Shown here piece after piece: positions 1 to 4,808 of a stretch of DNA of 6,709 bases (the stretch's first letter is position 1; every line of letters starts with the position of its first letter). The notes beneath the pieces are model-generated. The model worked only from the letters and a program-made list of their open reading frames with translations. It was not told the DNA's origin and searched no databases. Position numbers and translations under genes: made by a program. The stretch spans positions 1-6,709 of the forward strand of contig CAINUH010000380.1 in assembly GCA_903853735.1 (NCBI GenBank), read 5' to 3'. This DNA comes from an uncultured Desulfomonile sp. (GTDB taxonomy: Bacteria; Desulfobacterota; Desulfomonilia; Desulfomonilales; Desulfomonilaceae).

Positions 1-191
1 AGCAGGTGCTTGATTTCTACAAGCAACTCCAAGTCTTTCTTGTGATACAGCCTCTGGCGCGCCCGAGTCCGCGTCGGTTTGAGGATCTTGAATTCAGATT
101 CCCAGTACCTGAGGACGTAAGGCTCCACGTCAAGGATTTCACTGACTTCTCCGATTTTAAAATACTGCTTCTCCGGAATTGCGATAGGCAT
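1..191 (-). CDS. MerR-family transcriptional regulator, N-terminal part (gene cut by window edge)
   Basis: Probable DNA-binding regulator of the MerR superfamily; only the first 63 codons are in the window and there is no stop codon. The frame begins MPIAIPEKQYFKIGEVSEIL and continues with the winged helix-turn-helix signature: IGEVSEIL (about residues 13-20), the LRYWESEF helix (27-34) and a basic wing with RQRLYHKKDLE (45-55). The LRYWE..F motif and the Q-RLY wing are typical of the MerR-like regulator often found next to pheT or ihfA in proteobacteria. The effector-binding or dimerisation part lies outside the window, so its ligand and targets cannot be read. The ATG is preceded by a purine-rich GGAGGGGTGG, a plausible ribosome binding site. 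It lies 101 bases downstream of pheT in the same direction, so co-transcription is likely but unproven. Family assignment is confident; regulatory role is unknown. Confidence 0.88.
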   Translation of the reverse strand, partial: MPIAIPEKQYFKIGEVSEILDVEPYVLRYWESEFKILKPTRTRARQRLYHKKDLELLVEIKHL

Positions 192-292
192 AACTCGACC
201 ACCCCTCCAAATGAGAATCTATCCGACTGCAGGCCAAGAGTCCCGTCAGGCTAAAGCGACTGACCTGAGACCTCGGCCGTTGAAGCAGTCTC

Positions 293-2737
293 TCACTCCC
301 TGAGCGTTGCACCTAATTCCCTTACAAGGGTTTCCGCAACACTGGAATGGACTATCTGGACTTCTTCATCGGTCAGAGTCAGATCCTCAGACTGATACCG
401 AATCCGGAACGCCAGACTCTGGCTCCCCTCCGGAATCGATTCTCCTCGATACAAATCGAATAAAACGACGGATGCAATAATATCATGCCCCAAGCGTGAA
501 ATCAAGTGTTTAATCTGATCTCCTGAACAATTTGTTTCAACCATTAGTGATAGATCTCGTTCTATATAAGGGTAGCGAGGAATAGGCCTGAAAACTCTTT
601 TCTTGCGCCTTTGAACGAACAGAGGCTCCAAAAACATTTCAAAAATCTGAACTTGCCCATTCAAATCCAACTCATGAGCCTTCTTCGGATCTAACTCACC
701 CAGAAAACCGATTACCTCTCCGAGAACAACCACGTTCGCAGATTTGCCGGGATGCAAAAATGGGACGCTGGAAGGCACAAATTTTACTTCAGTAACGTCG
801 AATCCCTCCAGTAATGTCTCAAGCGCGCCTTTTAGATCGTAAAAATCTACTCCCATCCTGCCACTGATCTTACCGAAGACGTCAACTTCACCCCTGTGAA
901 AATGCCATAGATCAGGATAGCGGTTGCCCAAGGCAATCGCTGCCAGTTTCAAATCTTCCCGAGGAAGCTCCTGACCTGGGACCACTTTAAAGGTCTTCCC
1001 AACTTCGTATAGTTTGAGACTTTCACATTTGTAATTGATGTTCCGCTTAGTCGCCCCAATCAGTCCCGGTAGAAGTGAAGTCCGCATTACCGCGTAATCT
1101 TCGGTCAATGGATTGAGCAACTCAAGGTTTCTCTCATTTTCCGTACCTAAAGAAAAAGCCTGACCAGCCTCGCGTGACACGAAAGACATAGTTATAATCT
1201 CTGTGAAACCAGACGCGTTCATGCATTCGTTTACTTTATTGAGTGGCTCCCGATTTTCTTTGGACCGATCCGGAGCCGACAAATAGGCAGGCATTGAAAC
1301 AGGAATGTTTTGGAAGCCGTAAATCCGGGCGACTTCTTCGATCACGTCCACCTCCCTGTCAAGGTCCCAACGCCAGGAGGGGGGAGTACATTCCATGACT
1401 TGTCCATTACCGTCCATAATCGTTACATCCAGGCCCAGCCGCTCAAGATTTGTAGACATTTCCTCTGTGCTCAATCGCGTCCCCAGCATACCATTGACTC
1501 TGTTGGTTCTCACGGAGACTACCGGCCTGGATATACGAGCCGGGTATACATCTATGCAATCTTTGGCCACTGTTCCGCCTGCCAGTTTCTGGATCACGTG
1601 GGCAGCCCTGTGAGCAGCCCATAACGTGCCTTCAGGATCCACGCCGCGCTCAAAACGGTAAGAGGCTTCAGTAGCCATCCCAATGGCCTTGGCGGTTCTT
1701 CGTATTCCAAAGCGTTCAAAGCAGGCACTCTCGATCACGACTGAGTCCGTCCTGTCGCCTATCTCTGTGTTGAGGCCTCCCATGATTCCCGCGAGAGCGA
1801 CAGATCTCTTCCCGTCTCTGATCATAAGGGAGTTCTCAGGAAGCGCTCTCTCCATACCATCCAGGGTGACAAAAGTTTCACCCGGATTGCTGCGTTTAAC
1901 CACAATGCGACTCTCCTCCAGCAAATCCCGATCGAAGGCGTGCAGCGGTTGCCCACATTCCAGAAGAATAAGGTTGGTAGCGTCAACAACGTTCGAGATC
2001 GGGCGAAAGCCGGACCGAGCGAGCCTGAGTCGGATCTGTAGAGGCGAAGTGCCTACAGTTACTCCCTGGACCATGCGCACCACGTACCGAGGGCAAAGAT
2101 CGGCATCTAGGACGTCAACACGGAAATTGTCTCGAATATGACTAGAGCCCTCGTCCAGGGAAAACTCAGGAATCCTCCATCGCCTTCCTGTCAGGGCTGC
2201 CAACTCTCGAGCAATGCCCAGGATTGACAGGCAGTCTCCGCGATTTGGAGTGATAGAGACTTCCAATATGAAATCATGCGCATACGGTAGCGCCGTTGCA
2301 AGTGGTAACCCTGTTTGGGTCTCTTGGTCCAGCACCAGAATGCCGGATTGATCGTCTCCAAGCTCCAATTCTTTCTCTGAGCAAATCATTCCGAGAGATT
2401 CAATACCCCTTATCATCCGGGCCCCAATTTCAATTCCCGAAGGTAGTAGGACACCTTGCGCCGCGTATGGAACTAATTGCCCAACGCGTATGTTTGGTGC
2501 GCCACAAACGACCGTCACCTCCCCGGATCCAAGACTGATGTGAGTCAAGCTCAGCTTTTCCGAGTGGGGATGAGGAGTTATGTCGAGGACCCTGGCCGTA
2601 ACAACCTTGTCTAAGCCCTTACCGACTTCAGTGACACCCTCAACCTCTATGCCTCCCATAGTAAGAATCCGGGAGACTTCTTCGACAGAGACATCAATAT
2701 CCACAAATTCTTTCAACCAACTGAAGCTGACGAGCAT
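293..2737 (-). CDS. pheT: phenylalanine--tRNA ligase beta subunit
   Basis: Beta subunit of the cytoplasmic alpha2beta2 phenylalanyl-tRNA synthetase, which joins Phe to tRNA-Phe using ATP; this subunit binds the tRNA and edits mischarged Tyr-tRNA. The protein has 814 residues, the normal full bacterial length. It starts with MLVSFSWLKEFVDI, the usual family N-terminus. Domains in order are an EMAPII-like tRNA-binding OB fold (about 39-148), the B3/B4 editing domain (about 210-385; TPNRGDCLS at 163-171 just before it, QPLHAFD at 263-269, GIMGG at 317-321), the B5 domain (about 404-478), the catalytic-like core (about 480-700; HPGKSA at 662-667) and a C-terminal FDX-ACB anticodon-binding domain (about 720-813, opening with YPYIERDLSLMV). 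D458, D464, E467 and E468 fit the magnesium-binding pattern at the subunit interface known from other PheT proteins. An AAAGGGG lies nine bases before the ATG, and a GAGGAG directly abuts it. Complete, with no frameshift. Confidence 0.98.
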   Translation of the reverse strand: MLVSFSWLKEFVDIDVSVEEVSRILTMGGIEVEGVTEVGKGLDKVVTARVLDITPHPHSEKLSLTHISLGSGEVTVVCGAPNIRVGQLVPYAAQGVLLPSGIEIGARMIRGIESLGMICSEKELELGDDQSGILVLDQETQTGLPLATALPYAHDFILEVSITPNRGDCLSILGIARELAALTGRRWRIPEFSLDEGSSHIRDNFRVDVLDADLCPRYVVRMVQGVTVGTSPLQIRLRLARSGFRPISNVVDATNLILLECGQPLHAFDRDLLEESRIVVKRSNPGETFVTLDGMERALPENSLMIRDGKRSVALAGIMGGLNTEIGDRTDSVVIESACFERFGIRRTAKAIGMATEASYRFERGVDPEGTLWAAHRAAHVIQKLAGGTVAKDCIDVYPARISRPVVSVRTNRVNGMLGTRLSTEEMSTNLERLGLDVTIMDGNGQVMECTPPSWRWDLDREVDVIEEVARIYGFQNIPVSMPAYLSAPDRSKENREPLNKVNECMNASGFTEIITMSFVSREAGQAFSLGTENERNLELLNPLTEDYAVMRTSLLPGLIGATKRNINYKCESLKLYEVGKTFKVVPGQELPREDLKLAAIALGNRYPDLWHFHRGEVDVFGKISGRMGVDFYDLKGALETLLEGFDVTEVKFVPSSVPFLHPGKSANVVVLGEVIGFLGELDPKKAHELDLNGQVQIFEMFLEPLFVQRRKKRVFRPIPRYPYIERDLSLMVETNCSGDQIKHLISRLGHDIIASVVLFDLYRGESIPEGSQSLAFRIRYQSEDLTLTDEEVQIVHSSVAETLVRELGATLRE

Positions 2738-2859
2738 CTCCTCTAGCCCCTTTCTAAGTCCGGAAGTGCAATGGTGTGGTTCAGTGTCACGAGTAGATCT
2801 TTTCTATGTCGAGGTCGCAAATCTGAGCTGCAATTTATGTTTCGGAACAGAACGCAGAA

Positions 2860-3876
2860 TCAGAATTGACGAAGAAACCTCACATCGTTCTCATAGAAAG
2901 CCCTAATATCCGGGATTCCGTACTTAAGCATGGCCACCCTTTCTATGCCCATGCCGAAGGCAAAACCAGTATAAATCTCAGGATCATAGTTCACAAAACT
3001 GTAAAGTGCCGGATCAACCATCCCTGCTCCCAGAATTTCCAGCCATCCTGTAGAGGAGCAAGTTCGGCACCCGTCGCCTCCACAGATGACACACTGGATA
3101 TCTACTTCCGCAGAAGGTTCGGTAAAAGGGAAAAAACTCGGCCTAAAGCGTAAAGCCAACTCCTCTCCAAAATATTCTCTTACAAAAGCTGTGAGGACTC
3201 CTTTGAGGTCTGACAGAGAGATGCCCCTGTCTACCCAAAGACCTTCGATCTGCATAAACATGGGAGAGTGAGTAATGTCCGCGTCCCGGCGATACACTTT
3301 TCCGGGACAAATTACTCTCACCGGAGGCTTCTGCAGTTCCATAGTGCGGATTTGAACAGGCGAGGTGTGCGTCCTGAGTACCACATTTTCAGAGAAATAA
3401 AAGGTGTCTTGCATGTCTCGGGCCGGATGGTCCCGAGGAATGTTGAGTGCCTCAAAGTTGTAGTAATCGAGTTCTACTTCAGGCCCTTCGGCCAACTGGA
3501 ACCCCAGGCCTCTAAAGACTTCGATCAATTCATCGGTCACACGGTTGAGAACGTGCGTACGCCCCGGAATTGGCCTTCTACCCGGCAACGTCACGTCAAC
3601 AAATTCCGACCTGACTTTTAGTTCACGAGCCTTGTCTTTAATAGCCGCTTCCTTTTGGTTGAACTTTTGATCGAGTTCATTCTTGATAATATTTGCGAGC
3701 TGTCCGAATTCGGCACGACTTTCAGGAGGAAGATCCTTCAGCCCTCTTAGAATACCGGTCAACTCTCCCTTGCGCCCCAAGACGCGGACTCTGGCATCAG
3801 CCAGAGATTTTTCATCCCCAAGCGTGTTTATCAAATCAAGGTTGTTCACTCTGAGTTTCTCAAGTTGGTCCTTCAT
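2860..3876 (-). CDS. pheS: phenylalanine--tRNA ligase alpha subunit
   Basis: Catalytic alpha subunit of phenylalanyl-tRNA synthetase, a class II enzyme that activates Phe with ATP. From the chosen start the protein has 338 residues. An N-terminal helical, coiled-coil region (about 1-95) is followed by the class II core: HPARDMQDTFYF at 150-161, RTHTSPVQIRTM at 168-179, motif 2 around 187-213 (RVICPGKVYRRDADITHSPM) and motif 3 around 304-325 (GFAFGMGIERVAMLKYG, with the ATP-binding Arg at 313). A four-cysteine cluster at C262, C265, C270 and C273 just before GWLEI could bind zinc; this variant is seen in part of the bacterial PheS family. It ends in the usual NDVRFLRQF. Start choice: an in-frame ATG lies four codons upstream (3888), but its AAGG directly abuts it. 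The ATG used here has AAGGA 11 bases upstream and overlaps the stop of an upstream short frame (TAATG). The longer 342-residue form remains possible. A 122-base gap separates it from pheT. Confidence 0.97.
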   Translation of the reverse strand: MKDQLEKLRVNNLDLINTLGDEKSLADARVRVLGRKGELTGILRGLKDLPPESRAEFGQLANIIKNELDQKFNQKEAAIKDKARELKVRSEFVDVTLPGRRPIPGRTHVLNRVTDELIEVFRGLGFQLAEGPEVELDYYNFEALNIPRDHPARDMQDTFYFSENVVLRTHTSPVQIRTMELQKPPVRVICPGKVYRRDADITHSPMFMQIEGLWVDRGISLSDLKGVLTAFVREYFGEELALRFRPSFFPFTEPSAEVDIQCVICGGDGCRTCSSTGWLEILGAGMVDPALYSFVNYDPEIYTGFAFGMGIERVAMLKYGIPDIRAFYENDVRFLRQF

Positions 3877-3992
3877 TATTTTAACCATCCTTGATCAGGT
3901 TGTGACACAGAGACAAAAAAAGCGGTCCGGAAAGGCCGCTTTGGGTTCGTGTTGGACTGGGCCTCCAACGGTAATCCTAGAGCTGAACTCAT
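3876..3992 (-). CDS. possible short leader ORF overlapping the pheS start
   Basis: A 38-codon frame, ATG to TAA, in the rplT-pheS gap. Its stop shares one base with the preferred pheS ATG (TAATG), the arrangement used for translational coupling. It reads straight through the terminator hairpin: codons 18-24 cover the stem region, and Phe codons 25 and 26 are the T-tract itself; there is one more Phe codon at 21. The predicted peptide begins MSSALGLPLEAQSNTNP and has no recognised domain. The ribosome binding site is weak (only a GGA about five bases before the ATG). In enterobacteria pheST is controlled by a short Phe-rich leader peptide (pheM) before an attenuator. Here the Phe codons sit in the terminator rather than before it, so the same mechanism does not simply carry over. 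It could well be a chance frame; coding status is unproven. Confidence 0.22.
   Translation of the reverse strand: MSSALGLPLEAQSNTNPKRPFRTAFFVSVSQPDQGWLK
3915..3942 (-). terminator. Rho-independent terminator or attenuator between rplT and pheS
   Basis: On the minus strand AAAGCGG (3942-3936) pairs perfectly with CCGCTTT (3925-3919). Two further CC/GG pairs lie inside around a bulged A (3926), leaving a five-base loop TTTCC. Seven T (3921-3915) follow or overlap the end of the stem. This is a textbook intrinsic terminator for transcription leaving rplT. As pheS follows only about 40 bases later with no clear promoter between them, partial read-through or regulated attenuation is the likely way pheST is expressed from the upstream promoter. 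The stem reads nearly the same on the plus strand but there it lacks a T-tract, so it acts in the minus direction. Confidence 0.85.
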
Positions 3993-4016
3993 GGATTCCA
4001 GCACTGGGAGACTCTT

Positions 4017-4376
4017 TCAGGCTTCCAAAACCTGCCTGGCCTGGAGAGCTATACCTCCGAACGCCCCAGGGTCCGTTACCGCAAGATCAGCCAAGACTTT
4101 TCTGTCCAAGATTATTCCAGCTTTCTTAAGCCCCTCGATAAGTCGGTTATATGAGATGCCGTTGATTCTTGCGCCGGCCGATATGCGGGTTATCCACAAC
4201 CGGCGGAAATCACGCTTGCGCGTTCTACGGTCTCTATATGCATAACAGAGAGCACGTTCCACAGTTTCCTTGGCCTGTTTGAGAGTTCGACTCCGCCCCC
4301 CCACATATCCCTTGGCGGCCTTCATGATCTTGTTGCGTCTGGCCCGACTGGCGGGCGCACATCGTGCTCTGGGCAT
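4017..4376 (-). CDS. rplT: 50S ribosomal protein L20
   Basis: Large-subunit ribosomal protein L20, an early 23S rRNA-binding assembly protein; in several bacteria it also represses its own operon by binding the mRNA leader. The protein has 119 residues, the normal length, starting MPRARCAPASRARRNKIMKA. Diagnostic features are AKGYVGGRSRT (about 20-30), the basic YRDRRTRKRDFRRLWI stretch (about 47-62), ISYNRLIEGLKKAGI (74-88) and DRKVLADLAVTDPGAF (91-106). The reading frame stays open for 22 codons further upstream to an ATG at 4442, but the start at 4376 has a strong AAGGAG seven bases before it and begins with the family's standard MPR, so the longer form is not used. The N-terminal tail is somewhat divergent: the segment after MPRA reads RCAPASRARR where most L20 proteins have KRGVTARARR or similar. 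It follows rpmI by 109 bases and is followed by a terminator. Confidence 0.97.
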   Translation of the reverse strand: MPRARCAPASRARRNKIMKAAKGYVGGRSRTLKQAKETVERALCYAYRDRRTRKRDFRRLWITRISAGARINGISYNRLIEGLKKAGIILDRKVLADLAVTDPGAFGGIALQARQVLEA

Positions 4377-4395
4377 TATAGACTCCTTGAATCTT
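4377..4395 (-). promoter_or_regulatory. ribosome binding site that fixes the rplT start
   Basis: On the minus strand AAGGAG is followed by a seven-base spacer (TCTATA plus the flanking base context) and then the ATG at 4376. It is the best Shine-Dalgarno match in the window and rules out the upstream in-frame ATG of the longer reading frame as the main L20 start. Confidence 0.8.
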
Positions 4396-4417
4396 GCAAC
4401 TATCGGCAGTGAGCCGC

Positions 4418-4461
4418 AAAACAAAAAATTCTCCCAACTCAAATATGTTCATGGCGTTGGG
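4418..4461 (-). other. weak hairpin with T-rich tail in the rpmI-rplT gap
   Basis: On the minus strand CCCAAC (4461-4456) can pair with GTTGGG (4438-4433), six perfect pairs around a 17-base loop. After four bases comes TTTTTTG followed by TTTT. The arrangement is terminator-like, but the loop is long and the stem has only six pairs, so efficient termination is doubtful. It might be a pause site or part of an mRNA structure regulating rplT. Confidence 0.3.
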
Positions 4462-4485
4462 CCTAGTTTGGCACACTATCTATCG

Positions 4486-4683
4486 TTATCCGTACGGCAG
4501 TAACCTTTTAATTTGCTTGGTATCCCTTGGATCTATGAAGGCTTCTTGTCTCAGATTTCTCTTCCGCTTGGTAGCCTTGCTGGTAAGGATATGACTGTGA
4601 TAAGCTTTTTTTCTCTTGATTTTTCCACTCTTGAGAAGCGTAAATCTTTTTGCCGCTCCGCGGCATGTTTTCATTTTTGGCAT
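4486..4683 (-). CDS. rpmI: 50S ribosomal protein L35
   Basis: Small basic protein of the large ribosomal subunit, almost always encoded just before rplT, as here. It has 65 residues, the usual length. It begins [14 protein letters not shown], the family signature, then shows the Lys/Arg-rich [20 protein letters not shown] (about 19-38), the conserved TKRKRNLR (38-45) and the C-terminal [14 protein letters not shown] sits about seven bases before the ATG. In many bacteria infC, for initiation factor 3, lies directly upstream; here the upstream neighbour is an unrelated envelope protein and the gene appears to have its own promoter. Confidence 0.97.
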   Translation of the reverse strand: MPKMKTCRGAAKRFTLLKSGKIKRKKAYHSHILTSKATKRKRNLRQEAFIDPRDTKQIKRLLPYG

Positions 4684-4746
4684 GTCAATTCTCCCGCCCG
4701 AGGCCTGTGAACACCCTATGACCGTCGGTATGGACCATTAAACTTT

Positions 4747-4776
4747 TATATATATCTTATTTGTTACTTTATACAA
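4747..4776 (-). promoter_or_regulatory. candidate sigma-70-type promoter for the rpmI-rplT-pheST cluster
   Basis: The 125-base gap between the SGNH gene and rpmI is markedly AT-rich in its distal half. On the minus strand TTGTAT (4776-4771) resembles a -35 box, and TATATA follows after 16 bases (4754-4749) or after 18 bases (4752-4747). A start near 4740 would give a leader of about 55-60 bases before rpmI. It is the only clear promoter-like pair near the first gene of the cluster, but the AT-rich run makes chance matches easy. Confidence 0.45.
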
Positions 4777-4789
4777 ATTCTTTTCTTCC

Positions 4790-4799
4790 GTGACATCAC
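4790..4799. promoter_or_regulatory. short inverted repeat GTGA-N2-TCAC upstream of the rpmI promoter
   Basis: A perfect four-base dyad with two central bases lies about 14 bases upstream of the candidate -35 box, between the SGNH gene stop and rpmI. Its position suits an activator or operator site, but the repeat is short and could be chance. It does not have the six-base spacing of a CRP/FNR-type site. Confidence 0.15.
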
Positions 4800-4808
4800 A
4801 AATTCAAG

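Noticed and set aside
17..202. 61-residue minus-strand frame and 82-residue plus-strand frame at the left edge
   Set aside because: Both overlap the MerR helix-turn-helix coding region, whose own frame is clearly recognisable.
245..264. Small inverted repeat GTCAG-N10-CTGAC in the pheT-merR gap as a terminator
   Set aside because: Only five pairs, and no T-tract on the minus strand; co-transcription of merR remains the simpler reading.
1310..2141. Plus-strand open frames opposite pheT, and similar ones opposite the other genes
   Set aside because: They lie antisense to conserved coding sequence, show no recognisable domains and have the composition of shadow frames.
2738..2859. Short frame in the pheS-pheT gap, open after the pheS stop up to a TAG near pheT
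   Set aside because: It has only a GTG start possibility without a ribosome binding site, and PheS ends exactly where the family ends, so neither read-through nor a separate peptide is supported.
3876..4016. T-box riboswitch controlling pheST
   Set aside because: No T-box sequence (AGGGTGG-ACCGCG type) and no long specifier stem; the gap is too short.
4377..4442. N-terminal extension of L20 by 22 residues
   Set aside because: The extension lacks a good ribosome binding site, while the internal ATG has AAGGAG at ideal spacing and matches the standard L20 start.
4234..4476. Phe-containing 80-codon frame across the rpmI-rplT gap (internal start MNIFELGEFF), resembling a leader peptide
   Set aside because: It runs deep into rplT in another frame instead of stopping before it, has no clear ribosome binding site and its remainder looks like an out-of-frame reading of L20.
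4790..4799. CRP/FNR-type binding site upstream of rpmI
   Set aside because: The half sites are separated by two bases instead of six and only four bases match on each side.
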